A stretch of 64,000 nt of DNA, taken from contig LFSA01000032.1 in NCBI GenBank assembly GCA_001512635.1, positions 1-64,000 on the forward strand, given 5' to 3'. This stretch comes from Pelotomaculum sp. DTU098 (GTDB taxonomy: Bacteria; Bacillota; Desulfotomaculia; Desulfotomaculales; Pelotomaculaceae). Under the pieces are notes generated by a model. The model was not told the origin of the DNA. It made no database searches and saw nothing but the letters and a program-made list of their open reading frames with translations. The position numbers and the translations under genes are program-made. How positions within the stretch are numbered: position 1 is the first letter of the stretch; each line of letters begins with the position of its first letter. Positions 52,522-62,042 of this stretch are shown here, piece by piece.

Positions 52522-53797
52522 GATCCTTATCCTCAGTCTTTTAACATTGATGGTTGTGTTCACAGCTGGCGGGTGCTGGGGCAGCCGGGAGACGGACGAA
52601 GTAGCCTATATATTGTCCATTGGTTTGGACCGGGGGGAAAAGGAAAGGTTTCTGGTAACCATCAGCATAGCCAATCCCCAGAACATAGCCGGGGCAGGTG
52701 CCGGTGGCGGTTCCAGCGGTGGCAGCGCCGGTGAGGGAGGCCTGGGCAGTTCGGTGATCATGAGCGTGGAAAGCAGCGCTATTATCCCCTCTCTGAACTT
52801 ATTCGACACCAGCGTCGACCGGAAGCTGTCGCTTCTGCACACCAAAGCCTATATTATTTCGGAAGAACTGGCCAGGGAAGGGCTGCACGACCTGCTGCTT
52901 CCCCTGATCCGCTACCGCGAGCTGCGGGGAACGGCCCTGGTCCTGATCAGTAAGGGGAGCGCCAGGGAATTTATTGACAAGAACAAGCCTTTGTTGGAAC
53001 TGAGTCCCACCAAGCAGTTTGAGCTGATGAGGCAACTAACCGGGACCCACGGTCTTTACGCCGTTACCCTCTTTCATAACTTTTACAATGATTTAAAGTC
53101 CTTTGCAGTGGATGGAACTATCCCCCTGGTAGCAATCAGGCAGGGTGGCCAGGGAAGTGCCGGACAGGTGGCAGGGGACAGCGGGGGACATGTCCTGGGT
53201 TATTACGAAGCCGGGGAGGTGCCCATCACGGGGGGGAATCCGGCGCAAATCATAGGAAACGCGGTGTTCCGGGGGGACCGGATGGTGGGCGTCATAGGGG
53301 GGGAAGAGGTAAGATACCTCCTGATGCTCCAGGGGAAATTCCGTGAGGGGAAAATGACAGTAGCGGATCCCCTGGCGGCCGGGACAATGGTGGGACTTCT
53401 CGTAAAACAGGCGCGCAACCCAAAAATAAGGACTGAGATTGATCCGGAAGGGAATGTGGCCATTGATGTTGATATCTACCTGGAGCCGGAAATTATCGGG
53501 ATTATGAGCGGTATTAACTATGAAACTGAAGAAAACAAAGCTCTTCTGGAGGAAGCCGTTTCCCTTGAAATCCAGAGGGGGTGCCAGGAATTGATCCGGC
53601 GCACCCAGGAGGAGTTCAGGTCCGACATCGTCGGTTTCGGCAGGAAGGTCAGGTATCATTTCTGGACATTACCGGCCTGGGAAGAATTCCGCTGGCTGGA
53701 GCATTACCCGGAGGCTGAGGTGAATGTGACTGTTCACAGCAAAATCCGGAGGACCGGGCTCCAGTTAAAAACCATGCCCCATAAAGGAGGAGGATAG
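52508..53797 (+). CDS. Germinant receptor subunit C (lipoprotein, GerC family)
   Basis: 429 residues. A signal peptide with a lipobox, TAGGC, at about residue 22 places it as a lipoprotein on the outer face of the spore inner membrane. The next residues WGSRETDEVAYILSIGLDRG are the Ger(x)C start motif. A glycine/serine-rich insertion (AGAGGGSSGGSAGEGG) lies near residue 60-75. Domain order agrees with GerKC/GerBC. Together with A and B it forms the receptor. Confidence 0.93.
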   Translation: MPVVRILILSLLTLMVVFTAGGCWGSRETDEVAYILSIGLDRGEKERFLVTISIANPQNIAGAGAGGGSSGGSAGEGGLGSSVIMSVESSAIIPSLNLFDTSVDRKLSLLHTKAYIISEELAREGLHDLLLPLIRYRELRGTALVLISKGSAREFIDKNKPLLELSPTKQFELMRQLTGTHGLYAVTLFHNFYNDLKSFAVDGTIPLVAIRQGGQGSAGQVAGDSGGHVLGYYEAGEVPITGGNPAQIIGNAVFRGDRMVGVIGGEEVRYLLMLQGKFREGKMTVADPLAAGTMVGLLVKQARNPKIRTEIDPEGNVAIDVDIYLEPEIIGIMSGINYETEENKALLEEAVSLEIQRGCQELIRRTQEEFRSDIVGFGRKVRYHFWTLPAWEEFRWLEHYPEAEVNVTVHSKIRRTGLQLKTMPHKGGG

Positions 53798-53799
53798 GG

Positions 53800-53970
53800 A
53801 TGAAATGGTTCCTGCTCATTGTGCCCCTGGTCGTTTGTTACTACACTATTACCTACGGGCACTGGGCCCTGAAAAAAGGGTACCGCCGGGGGGCCGTTGG
53901 AGTTTTTATGCTGGCAGCCTTTACCATGGCCCTGGCGGTTTATGCCCTTTTTTTCAGGGAGAGCTTTTGA
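53800..53970 (+). CDS. Small two-segment membrane protein, fourth gene of ger operon
   Basis: 56 residues, ATG at 53800 directly after AAAGGAGGAGG and three bases after the end of subunit C. Two membrane segments: FLLIVPLVVCYYTITYG and VGVFMLAAFTMALAVYALFF, with a basic loop between. This is like the small D subunits found in some ger operons, which change receptor output. The reading frame differs from the longer open frame at 53805, which has no ribosome site and is rejected. Confidence 0.78.
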   Translation: MKWFLLIVPLVVCYYTITYGHWALKKGYRRGAVGVFMLAAFTMALAVYALFFRESF

Positions 53971-54009
53971 AAAAGTTTAACTTCACAGACCTGTTTTGGA
54001 CCGGGTGGC

Positions 54010-54288
54010 TTAGGAGCCGGGGCAATTGGGATACAAAACCGTGACGATGTAGTCTTCCGGCTCCCAGGCGTCATGCCATTCAATTTTGATTAAAAGGACT
54101 GTGCCGCATGACGGGCACTGTAAGAGTTCGTAGGCAACGCCCCAGGGCTGTAAAATGTCGTGAACAAGGTAGCCGCAGGGGCTTTTTACCGTCTCCAGGT
54201 CCCTTTCACAGTAATTAACAAGGAATTTCATAGTGCCCCTGTAGCTGCAGCAACCGCAGGTCAGGACGGGGGAATGCCTTTTATACAT
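54010..54288 (-). CDS. Small cysteine-rich (zinc-ribbon-like) protein
   Basis: About 92 residues from the ATG at 54288 (GGAGGG site). Cysteines in CGCCSYRG, NYCERD, SPCGYL and QCPSCGTV suggest zinc or Fe-S binding. No membrane segment. Not recognised. Convergent with the ger operon end. Confidence 0.6.
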   Translation of the reverse strand: MYKRHSPVLTCGCCSYRGTMKFLVNYCERDLETVKSPCGYLVHDILQPWGVAYELLQCPSCGTVLLIKIEWHDAWEPEDYIVTVLYPNCPGS

Positions 54289-54546
54289 ATCATGCCCTCC
54301 TGAAGCTGGGAAAACATTAACTAATTGATTAAGACCCCAAGTTACTAACCCAACTGTAATCTTAAAGCCAGGCACCGCCGTTCGGGAAAAGATGCAGTGC
54401 CTGTTTTCATCAATAATAGATTATTTTCGCGAAATATGATAAAATTACCTGGGTTATTCTTCTACCTGCTAAATTCAGCCTCCCGGAAGTGTCGTTTTTG
54501 TTTATTTTGAGGTACGGGTTATAAACCTGAACAGGAGGTAGTGGCC

Positions 54547-54831
54547 TTGTCCCAGTGTCCGCGCTGTGGCTCCCATGATGTGCAAAAAATCAGCTCCTCG
54601 TCCATGTTCCTGACCCTCCTTGCCAGTGGAGGATGCCTGGTCTGGCTGGCAACCATGTTTCCACCGCTCTGGATTTTAGCGGGAATAGTGCTTCTTTTTT
54701 CACTTTATGTCTTAATTGGCAAGGTTTCCTGGCGGTGCCTGGACTGTAAGCATGCCTGGGTAGCTAAAAAGGGGGTAGAAGGCCAGGCAGGGCAGGAAAA
54801 CAAAGTAAAGGAAAAGAAAGAAAAGCGCTAA
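54547..54831 (+). CDS. Zinc-ribbon membrane protein
   Basis: About 94 residues; a TTG at 54547 is eight bases after AGGAGGT, better than the GTG at 54541. N-terminal CPRCGSHDVQKI and C-terminal WRCLDCKHAW give CxxC pairs on both sides of two membrane segments (FLTLLASGGCLVWLA, LWILAGIVLLFSLY), so a small zinc-ribbon protein. Role unknown. Confidence 0.7.
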   Translation: MSQCPRCGSHDVQKISSSSMFLTLLASGGCLVWLATMFPPLWILAGIVLLFSLYVLIGKVSWRCLDCKHAWVAKKGVEGQAGQENKVKEKKEKR

Positions 54832-54838
54832 TACCGTT

Positions 54839-54883
54839 AACCGGGAAAAACCCGGCACGGCATCAGTGCTTTTTTTTGATTAA
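54839..54883 (+). terminator. Terminator after zinc-ribbon membrane gene
   Basis: CCGGG / CCCGG stem and GCAC / GTGC stem followed by eight T. Lies in the 62 bp before the convergent synthetase stop. Confidence 0.65.
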
Positions 54884-54893
54884 CCATATGTGT

Positions 54894-56354
54894 TTAGAAT
54901 TCCCGTAATTCTTTTTTAAGGATTTTCCCCGTGGCATTTTTTGGTAAGGATTCCATTTCGATAATATCCCTGGGCAATTTGTAAGCAGCCAGGTTGGCCT
55001 TGAGAAAAACAATCAGGTCCTTTTTATTTAATTTCTGCCCCTCTTTAGCCACCACGTAAGCGCAGACAATTTCGCCGCGTTTTTTATCCGGCTTTCCGAT
55101 CACAGCCGCTTCTTTCACGGCAGGGTACTGGTAGAGAACCTCTTCCACTTCCCTGGGATAGACATTGAGGCCGCTGACGATGATTATGTCCTTTTTACGA
55201 TCTACGATATAAATATAACCATCTTCATCGCGATAAGCCAGGTCGCCTGTATGGAGCCAGCCGTCCTTGAGGGCTTCGGCAGTTTCATCGGGCAGCCCGT
55301 AATAGCCCAGCATGACGTTTGACCCCCGGACGATCAGCTCACCTACTTCCCGGCAAGCGGCTTCGCTCCCGTCATCCCTTACCACCTTTACTTCCACGTC
55401 CGGGAGGGGCAGGCCCACTGAGCCTGGTTTCGTGGCATCCAAGGGATTGAAGCAAACGGCAGGAGAGGCCTCAGAAAGGCCGTATCCTTCAATAACCCGT
55501 TTCCCGGTTTTTTCGTAGAAGCTGTTCAGGATCTCCAGGGGCAGGGAAGCACCGCCCGAAGCAAACAAACGCACCCCGGCCAGGTCAGCTGACGTGGCCA
55601 TTGAAGCATAGAAACCGTACATGGCCGGCACACCCATGACTACGGTAACACCCTTTTCCCTGATTGTAGCGATTACCTCCCTGGGCTGGAAAGATTCCAG
55701 GATGGTCAGGGAAGCACCGTTGTAGAGGGCGCCAAGCACGCAGCAGGTCATGCCGAAGCTATGAAACATCGGCAGCACGCAGAGAATGTTATCCGCGGCG
55801 CTGGTCTCTGTGGCTATTGTAAAAGAGCGGACGTTACTAATCAGGTTGCGGTGGCTCAGGAGGGCACCCTTGGGGCGGCCTGTGGTGCCGGATGTATACA
55901 GGATTACACAGGGATCTGTTTCCGGGACAGAGATTTCGGGGGCGGCCGGATAGGTTGCCCTGTTCACTTCCTGGTTGATCCGGGAGGTTAACAACTGTTC
56001 CGGCGGCAGCTGGCCGTCCTGATACTGCCCGGCTAAATTCAGTTCTTTGTCCGTTATGACGTGCTTGACCCGGGAGTCTTTCAAAATGAAGGCTATTTCC
56101 CGGGGGGTCAGCATTGTGTTGAGCGGAACCACCACGGCGCCCAGGCTGATTATTGCCATATAGCTGATCACAAAATCAGCCGAGTTTTTGGCAAAAAGGG
56201 CGACGTTATCCCTTTCCCGGATTCCCCGGGCATATAAATAATCCCGAAAACTTTCTGTCCGGGCTTGAAGCTGGGCATAGCTGTAAACAGCCTCTTTTTC
56301 GATAAGGGCGACTTTACCGGCTGCGCCCCGTGAGATAAGTTGATTGACTAACAT
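54894..56354 (-). CDS. AMP-forming acyl-CoA synthetase (long-chain-fatty-acid-CoA ligase-like)
   Basis: 486 residues, GGAGGT before the ATG. Adenylation signature LYTSGTTGRPKGAL (about 150-163), EGYGLSEASPAV, LHTGDLAYRDEDGY and the C-terminal catalytic lysine in KNATGKILK. It activates a carboxylic acid to acyl-AMP and then acyl-CoA. Chain length is not readable; the length and motifs suit a fatty acid or medium-chain ligase. Monocistronic. Confidence 0.9.
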   Translation of the reverse strand: MLVNQLISRGAAGKVALIEKEAVYSYAQLQARTESFRDYLYARGIRERDNVALFAKNSADFVISYMAIISLGAVVVPLNTMLTPREIAFILKDSRVKHVITDKELNLAGQYQDGQLPPEQLLTSRINQEVNRATYPAAPEISVPETDPCVILYTSGTTGRPKGALLSHRNLISNVRSFTIATETSAADNILCVLPMFHSFGMTCCVLGALYNGASLTILESFQPREVIATIREKGVTVVMGVPAMYGFYASMATSADLAGVRLFASGGASLPLEILNSFYEKTGKRVIEGYGLSEASPAVCFNPLDATKPGSVGLPLPDVEVKVVRDDGSEAACREVGELIVRGSNVMLGYYGLPDETAEALKDGWLHTGDLAYRDEDGYIYIVDRKKDIIIVSGLNVYPREVEEVLYQYPAVKEAAVIGKPDKKRGEIVCAYVVAKEGQKLNKKDLIVFLKANLAAYKLPRDIIEMESLPKNATGKILKKELREF

Positions 56355-56621
56355 CTGGTTACCTCCAACCTTCTAAAGTATTGGCCTTTTTTTAACAAAA
56401 AGGGACTAATGTTTATTTGACATGCCTTCCATTTGTTCCTGCAAGCGAAAGAAAATGGCAGTTAAAATCCAGGCAATAATTTTAAGAATTTTTTAAAATC
56501 TCTTTGGATATTTATACCATAATAAATATTTTTAGCCGAAAAATTTTTTTCATGCGCTGGCTAGAAAAAAGTTTTAGGAATTATTAATTAAGAATTATTA
56601 ATAAGGTAGGGTGAAAACAGG

Positions 56622-58079
56622 ATGGACGTATTGCTATATCTAATGGTGGGCTTTTTGACAGGAGGATTGGCTGTCTTTTTGGTGCTCCGGGGCAGGCTCC
56701 AGCAGGTTATAAAATCCAGGGTAGAGGTGGAAGCTGAGTGTGCAGTTCTCCAGGAGCGGATCCAGGGCAGGGATTTACAGCTCAGCGAGCTGAGGGCAGT
56801 TCTTACAAACCATGCCGGCGAGATCGAACGTCTTAAAAACCAGTACATAGAGGAGACAAAAAAAGTATCGGAACTGGAAACAAAGCTGCAGGAAGAGCGC
56901 AGGGGGACAGCAGAAAAACTGGCTCTTTTGGAGGAGGCGCGGCAGCAGCTAACTGACGCCTTTAAAGCCCTGTCCGCCGATGCCCTTAAGAGCAACAACC
57001 GGGCTTTTCTGGAACTGGCCCAGACAACACTGGAGAAATTTCAGGACCATGCCAGGGGCGACCTTGAGGCCAGGCAAAAGGCTGTTGACGAACTAATTAA
57101 GCCCCTCAAGGAATCCCTGGTAAAGGTGGAAAATACAATTCAGGATATTGAAAAATCCCGCATAGATGCTTATGCCAGTCTTTTAGAACAGGTAAAATTG
57201 ATGTCTTCCAGCCAGGCCAGGCTGCAGGCTGAGACCGCAAATCTGGTCAAGGCCTTGAGGTCGCCGGCGGTCCGGGGTCGCTGGGGAGAGATCCAGCTGA
57301 AGCGGGTTGTCGAGCTGGCCGGAATGGTGGAGTATTGCGATTTTCACCAGCAGGAATCCGCCGGGTCCGGAGCCGGCAGTTTGCGCCCGGACCTGGTCGT
57401 CCGTTTGCCCAACCGTAAGAATATCGTGGTTGATTCCAAAGCCCCCCTGCAGGCCTACCTGGAAGCCCTGGAGGCCCGGGATGAAACTGAGAGGGCAGCG
57501 AAATTAAAGGACCATGCCAGGCAGATCCGGAAGCACCTTTCCCAGCTGGGCAGCAAGGCCTACTGGGGGCAGTTTGCGCCGTCGCCGGAGTTTGTCGTTA
57601 TGTTCTTGCCCGGGGAGACTTTTTACAGCGCAGCCCTGGAACAGGACCCTGCCCTGATTGAGTATGGTGTCGAGCAGAAGGTGATCCTGGCAACCCCCAC
57701 CACACTAATTGCCCTGCTGAGGACAGTGGCCTACAGCTGGAGACAGGAAAAGGTTGCTGAAAACGCCCAGGCTATCAGCAGTCTGGGAAAAACATTGTAC
57801 GAGCGTATTCAAAACCTGACCGGCCACTTCCACGACTTAAAAAAAGGTCTGGAGCATTCTGTGGAGGCCTATAACAAGGCCGTGGGCACACTTGAGCGGA
57901 GGGTTCTGGTAACGGCCCGGAAATTCAAGGAACTGGGCGCCTCCACGGGTGCCGACATCGAAGCTCCAGACCTTGTGGAAAAAGCTACGCGCCTGATCCA
58001 GGCTCCGGAGCTGTTGCCCCAGGGATTAGACCAGCCCCGGGAAAAAAAAGACCGGCACTATAAAAGGGAAATATCCTAA
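56622..58079 (+). CDS. rmuC: DNA recombination protein RmuC
   Basis: 485 residues. N-terminal membrane segment ([19 protein letters not shown]), a long coiled coil (about 20-130), then the RmuC core with [22 protein letters not shown] (key RGRWGEIQL), [15 protein letters not shown] and [16 protein letters not shown]. It limits DNA inversions and is nuclease-like (restriction endonuclease fold). Typical length. Monocistronic. Confidence 0.94.
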   Translation: MDVLLYLMVGFLTGGLAVFLVLRGRLQQVIKSRVEVEAECAVLQERIQGRDLQLSELRAVLTNHAGEIERLKNQYIEETKKVSELETKLQEERRGTAEKLALLEEARQQLTDAFKALSADALKSNNRAFLELAQTTLEKFQDHARGDLEARQKAVDELIKPLKESLVKVENTIQDIEKSRIDAYASLLEQVKLMSSSQARLQAETANLVKALRSPAVRGRWGEIQLKRVVELAGMVEYCDFHQQESAGSGAGSLRPDLVVRLPNRKNIVVDSKAPLQAYLEALEARDETERAAKLKDHARQIRKHLSQLGSKAYWGQFAPSPEFVVMFLPGETFYSAALEQDPALIEYGVEQKVILATPTTLIALLRTVAYSWRQEKVAENAQAISSLGKTLYERIQNLTGHFHDLKKGLEHSVEAYNKAVGTLERRVLVTARKFKELGASTGADIEAPDLVEKATRLIQAPELLPQGLDQPREKKDRHYKREIS

Positions 58080-58248
58080 TCCGAGTAGATTTTCGAATAT
58101 AATACCAGCCAGGGTAAGGCCGGAGGTGAAGGGCGGACTGAGGTAAAGGAAAGACCGGCCGGTTTTGGCATTTAAAAAAAATTCCAGGGTATAATAGGTA
58201 TATGCCACAACTGCTTTTCTATGGACAAAAATTTACAACGGTGGAATT

Positions 58249-58752
58249 GTGTTGGATTTCCCTGCCTACCTTCTCAAAATCTTAGTGGAATATCACCAGA
58301 TTTTTATTGCCCTGCTGGGTGGTGTTTTAACCTGGTCGCTTTTCAGGGCGAGCGATATATATAAAGAAAAAAAATTCAAGGAAATCATATTGCTCCAATT
58401 TTTAAATGAAACGCAATGTATTGGTAATAAGGATTTATTCATTGAAGATGATCTTTGGGTAATCAGGATCCACCTGCATAATCTGGAAATGATGCTGCGG
58501 TACAATTTCTTCAGTCCGGTAAAACATCAAAAACTGATATACGAATTAATGGAACTGTACCGCTGGATAGTCAATCATGACGAAATTGCCGGAATAAATA
58601 ACCTGGCCTTAATTATCAGGGGCGAGACACCTGTAAGGGAAATGGCATTGTTTTACAGCAGGGAGGTTAGAAACAGGATTGAAAGGGTAAGGGAAATGAT
58701 TAAAAAATCCTTTCCGGAAGTAGCCCGGGAACATAAAAGGATGTCAGAATAA
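58249..58752 (+). CDS. Uncharacterised protein with N-terminal membrane segment
   Basis: 167 residues, GTG start. A hydrophobic segment near residues 15-32 (FIALLGGVLTWSLF) and a helical, charged cytoplasmic or outer domain with many Met/Glu/Arg. No metal motif. Not recognised. The ribosome site is modest (GGTGGA). Confidence 0.55.
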   Translation: MLDFPAYLLKILVEYHQIFIALLGGVLTWSLFRASDIYKEKKFKEIILLQFLNETQCIGNKDLFIEDDLWVIRIHLHNLEMMLRYNFFSPVKHQKLIYELMELYRWIVNHDEIAGINNLALIIRGETPVREMALFYSREVRNRIERVREMIKKSFPEVAREHKRMSE

Positions 58753-58908
58753 AACCCCGGCCCTGTTGAAGCCTTTGTTCTCTATTGTCGAGAGTTGAAA
58801 AATGAGGTTGAAACTGCCTGTTAGTTCTGATCTAATACAGCAGCAGGACCTCTTGCATTTGAGGCACAGCTGGGAATGACCGGGTTTGTTATGTACCCAT
58901 GGGACTTG

Positions 58909-58951
58909 ATCATAAACAGGCAGGGTGTATTAAACCCTGCTTGTTTATGAT
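58909..58951. other. 18-bp imperfect hairpin in intergenic region
   Basis: ATCATAAACAGGCAGGGT pairs with ACCCTGCTTGTTTATGAT (one wobble) around GTATTAA, between the 167-residue gene and padR. No T-run follows. It may be a terminator stem of another sort, a small RNA or an operator. The rest of 58753-59107 shows nothing clear. Confidence 0.5.
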
Positions 58952-59107
58952 TAGGTAGAATTAAATCATTGATCTTACGGCTGGGATCTTGCAACCTTTA
59001 AATTTAGATACAAATCCTAAAAACATGCTAATATTTATAATTTCAAGTTTAACATGTAAAATATAAACCAATGCCAGGCTAAATCAATATTTATTTTTTA
59101 AACATGC

Positions 59108-59124
59108 TACTATATAATATAGTA
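59108..59124. promoter_or_regulatory. PadR-type palindrome upstream of padR
   Basis: TACTATA-TAA-TATAGTA, perfect 7-bp arms, 43 bp before the padR start. The arms match the second palindrome at 59944-59963. PadR proteins bind AT-rich palindromes, so autoregulation is inferred. Confidence 0.6.
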
Positions 59125-59166
59125 AGGATGTTTAGTTGTTAAGATGTAAGAATGCTGCATTAAGGG

Positions 59167-59739
59167 GTGGAGAATGTGCAAGAATTATCGAATATTGAGG
59201 TAATTTTGCTCAGTATTGTAAATGAAAAACCCACCTATGCCTATGAAATTGACAAAATAATTGACAGTAGGGACATGAGAAAATGGGTCAGGATTGGGGT
59301 AGCTTCCATCTATCAGGTGTTGAAAAGACTTGAGGAAAGGGAACTGGTTTATTCTAAAAGGGAAAAGAAGGGCAGAATGCCCGACAGGAAAAGATACTAT
59401 ATTACAGAAGCAGGAAAAATAGCCTTGAAAGAAGCAGCTAAAAGACTTCTTTCCAGCTTCGAGTGGTTTTACTTTGACCTGACTGTCGGTCTTGAAACTT
59501 CCGATCTCTTATCACCTGGGGAAATAGCTGATTGTTTAATGGAAAGGCTGGCCAGAGGCAGGGCAAGTCTCAGGAGGTTGAGAGAAATTGCTTCCAACCC
59601 CAGGGATTTTAAGGAAAGCGCTGTAGCAAGGTATTTGATTTCTTTCCGGGAAGCTGAAGAAAGGTATTTGCAGCAAATCATAAAAGAATTAACAACGGAA
59701 GCTGCTTGTACCAGTACGAGTTCTTTGAGAAAAAACTAA
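59167..59739 (+). CDS. PadR family transcriptional regulator
   Basis: 190 residues; start GTG at 59167 or 59176. The N-terminal winged helix (ILLSIVNEKPTYAYEIDKII, VGVASIYQVLKRLEERELVYSKREKKGR, key parts PTYAYEI and SIYQVLKRLEE) is PadR-type, and the C-terminal part (residues 100-185) is the longer helical dimerisation domain of the PadR-s2 group. Such proteins usually repress a nearby operon and their own gene. Palindromes of the same type flank it on both sides. Confidence 0.9.
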   Translation: MENVQELSNIEVILLSIVNEKPTYAYEIDKIIDSRDMRKWVRIGVASIYQVLKRLEERELVYSKREKKGRMPDRKRYYITEAGKIALKEAAKRLLSSFEWFYFDLTVGLETSDLLSPGEIADCLMERLARGRASLRRLREIASNPRDFKESAVARYLISFREAEERYLQQIIKELTTEAACTSTSSLRKN

Positions 59740-59943
59740 AGCTTGTTGCTGGAAAGGTTTCCCGGAGTTGTTCCCTTTCCGGATTGAGAAGTAATAAAGT
59801 GCGGGGGAAATACAGGTTCTTCAGCCAGAGTTGAGGAGATACTCAGTATACATAGTGAATCCTTTTGCTTAATGGGTTGGTTTAGCGACTTGAAAAATAT
59901 AACAACCGCTTCAGATTATAAATATAGCCTTGAACTTTAACTA

Positions 59944-59963
59944 TACTATTATATATAATAGTA
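59944..59963. promoter_or_regulatory. PadR-type palindrome ahead of molybdenum hydroxylase accessory operon
   Basis: TACTATTATA-TATAATAGTA is a perfect 20-bp palindrome. A third, near-perfect copy, TACTATATATAGAA, lies at 59989-60002. Together with the site at 59108 these share TACTAT at both outer ends. Confidence 0.6.
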
Positions 59964-59982
59964 ATTGCCTAAGCAGGCAATT
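59963..59982. other. Small hairpin between two PadR-type sites
   Basis: AATTGCCT-AAGC-AGGCAATT, 8-bp stem and 4-nt loop, overlapping the last base of the second palindrome. Function uncertain. The rest of 59740-60139 has no other clear gene; a T-run follows TGTGCG near 60020. Confidence 0.4.
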
Positions 59983-60139
59983 ATGCATTACTATATATAG
60001 AATGTATGTGCGTTTTTTTATGCGCAGCGCTAGGCTGCATACGGCATAGCGGTTACAAGCGTGCACGTGCAAGATCACGGCAGAAAACCTTTTTTTTAAT
60101 TAACCTGTCCCAAAATAAGTGACATACAGAGGTGTAGCA

Positions 60140-61174
60140 ATGAAGATCCAGGCAGTTAAAGTTGAGGATGCTGTGGGATGTATACTTAGCCATGATCTGA
60201 CCCAGGTGGTGAGGGGGGAGTTTAAGGGAGCCCCCTTTAAAAAAGGTCATATTATCACAGAAGAAGACATTTCCGAGCTCCTGAAGATGGGCAAGGAAAA
60301 CATCTATATCCTGGAACTTGATCCGGGTGATGTCCATGAAGATACAGCCGGCATCCGTTTGGCAGAGGCCGTTGCCGGCGACAATGTGACCTGGACCGAG
60401 CCCAGGGAAAGCCGGGTGAATCTTTTCGCCGCTTGCGACGGGTTGTTGAAAATAAATGTACCTGCCCTGGAAAGGCTCAATGATTTGCCCGACGTAGTCT
60501 TGGCCACCCTGCCCAACAATACAGTTGTAGAAAAAGGCGAACTGCTGGCGGGAACAAAGGTAATTCCCCTGGTAGTTCCCGAACAGACGGTTTTAGCGGC
60601 TGAAAGCATCTGCCGGGAGGCAGACTGGGTAATAAAGGTGACTCCCTTCCAGAAGTTAAAAGTCGGGGCTGTCATAACCGGCAGCGAAGTTTTTAAGAAG
60701 CGGATCCGGGACGGTTTCGGACCGGTTATTACCGAGAAAGTAGAAGCCTTCGGCTCCAGCGTCCTGGGCCTTGATTACGCGCCCGATGACGCGGAAGTAA
60801 TTGCTGCCAAAATCAAAAAAATGGCAGGGGACGGGGCGGATATCATCATTGTCACCGGAGGCATGTCTGTCGATCCCGATGACGTTACCCCCAAGGCTAT
60901 TCAGCTTACCGGGGCCGAAGTAATAAAATACGGCGCACCCGCGCTTCCCGGGGCTATGTTTATGCTGGCTTACCTTGGTGATGTGCCTGTTATGGGCATA
61001 CCGGCCTGCGGGATGTTTTTCAAGATAACCATAGTAGATATACTGCTTCCCAGGCTTCTGGCGGGTGAAAGGATAACCCGGAAGGATATTGTAACCCTTG
61101 GCCATGGCGGGCTCTGCAGGGCTTGTCCCCAGTGTGGTTATCCCAACTGTACCTTTGGCAAAGGATCGTGTTAA
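60140..61174 (+). CDS. Molybdopterin-binding (MoeA/MogA-like) protein of hydroxylase accessory operon
   Basis: About 344 residues from the ATG at 60140 (AGAGGTG site). Contains a MoCF-type core: GAVITGSEVF, IIIVTGGMSVDPDDVTPKA and PALPGAMFMLAY, as in MoeA/CinA folds. The C-terminus adds a cysteine-rich end CRACPQCGYPNCTFGKGSC, likely metal-binding and unusual for MoeA. It probably handles molybdopterin for a molybdenum hydroxylase. First gene of a four-gene operon. Confidence 0.85.
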   Translation: MKIQAVKVEDAVGCILSHDLTQVVRGEFKGAPFKKGHIITEEDISELLKMGKENIYILELDPGDVHEDTAGIRLAEAVAGDNVTWTEPRESRVNLFAACDGLLKINVPALERLNDLPDVVLATLPNNTVVEKGELLAGTKVIPLVVPEQTVLAAESICREADWVIKVTPFQKLKVGAVITGSEVFKKRIRDGFGPVITEKVEAFGSSVLGLDYAPDDAEVIAAKIKKMAGDGADIIIVTGGMSVDPDDVTPKAIQLTGAEVIKYGAPALPGAMFMLAYLGDVPVMGIPACGMFFKITIVDILLPRLLAGERITRKDIVTLGHGGLCRACPQCGYPNCTFGKGSC

Positions 61175-61205
61175 TGTTAAAATAGAACCAGGGGGTTAAA
61201 TAATC

Positions 61206-62030
61206 TTGAAATACCCGAATCAGAATAAACCATTGGTTGTTGTCAGGGGTGCCGGAGACCTTGCCTCAGGCGTCGCCTACCGTCTTTTTAAATGCGGCCT
61301 GGACGTGCTTATGACCGAAATAAGCAAGCCCCTGGTTGTCAGGAGTACGGTGTCCTTTGCCAGGGCGGTTTGGGAAGGAACCGCCATTGTTGAGGGTGTT
61401 GAGGCCCGTCTGGCTGAAAATGTGGAACATGCCCTGGAGCTGCTAAAGGATAGGGTCATACCCGTACTGATTGACCCGGAAGGAACGGTAATTAAGCAAC
61501 TGCGCCCCACAGTAGTGGTGGATGCCATAATGGCCAAGCGGAACCTGGGTACCACCATCAATGACGCTCCTCTGGTGATAGGACTGGGTCCCGGCTTTAC
61601 AGCCGGGATGGATGTTGATGTGGTTATCGAAACCTGCAGGGGGCACCGCCTGGGCCGGGCAATCTACAGCGGCAGCGCCCTACCGGACACAGGCCGTCCG
61701 GGGTCTATCGATGGTCACACCTGGGGTAGACTCTTGAAAGCGCCGGTGGACGGGACCATGCGACCCTGCCGGTCCATCGGGGAAAGGGTGAAAGAAGGGG
61801 ATGTGGTGGCCTACGTGGATACAGAACCGGTCCGGGCAGGAATATCCGGATTAATCAGAGGGATGCTTAAAGAAGGCGTCTGGGTGCCCAAGGGTACTAA
61901 GATAGGTGACATAGATCCACGGGAGGACGCCGAGTATGATACTATTTCAGACAAGGCGCTGGCTGTAGGCGGCGGTGTATTGGAAGCGGTTTTTCACTTT
62001 TTGGCCGCGCAGGAGGAAAGTAATAACTAA
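61206..62030 (+). CDS. yqeB: Selenium-dependent molybdenum hydroxylase system protein YqeB
   Basis: 274 residues. VVVRGAGDLASGVAYRL near the start is a Rossmann nucleotide site, and TEISKPLVVRSTVSFARAVW and IGLGPGFTAGMDVDVVIE fit the EF2563/YqeB family, which occurs with selenium-dependent Mo hydroxylases. Its exact step is unknown. A basic hydrophilic lipoyl-like tail region follows (GTMRPCRSIGERVKEGDVVAYV). Confidence 0.88.
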   Translation: MKYPNQNKPLVVVRGAGDLASGVAYRLFKCGLDVLMTEISKPLVVRSTVSFARAVWEGTAIVEGVEARLAENVEHALELLKDRVIPVLIDPEGTVIKQLRPTVVVDAIMAKRNLGTTINDAPLVIGLGPGFTAGMDVDVVIETCRGHRLGRAIYSGSALPDTGRPGSIDGHTWGRLLKAPVDGTMRPCRSIGERVKEGDVVAYVDTEPVRAGISGLIRGMLKEGVWVPKGTKIGDIDPREDAEYDTISDKALAVGGGVLEAVFHFLAAQEESNN

Positions 62031-62042
62031 GGGAAAGAGCCT

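Noticed and set aside
53805-54044. 79-codon frame after the ger operon
   Set aside because: No ribosome site at its start and out of frame with the 56-codon gene at 53800, which has an excellent site.
60003-60139. Possible molybdenum-cofactor riboswitch before the accessory operon
   Set aside because: The segment has GC-rich pieces and a T-run, but I could not match the conserved Moco RNA core. A covariance-model search would decide.
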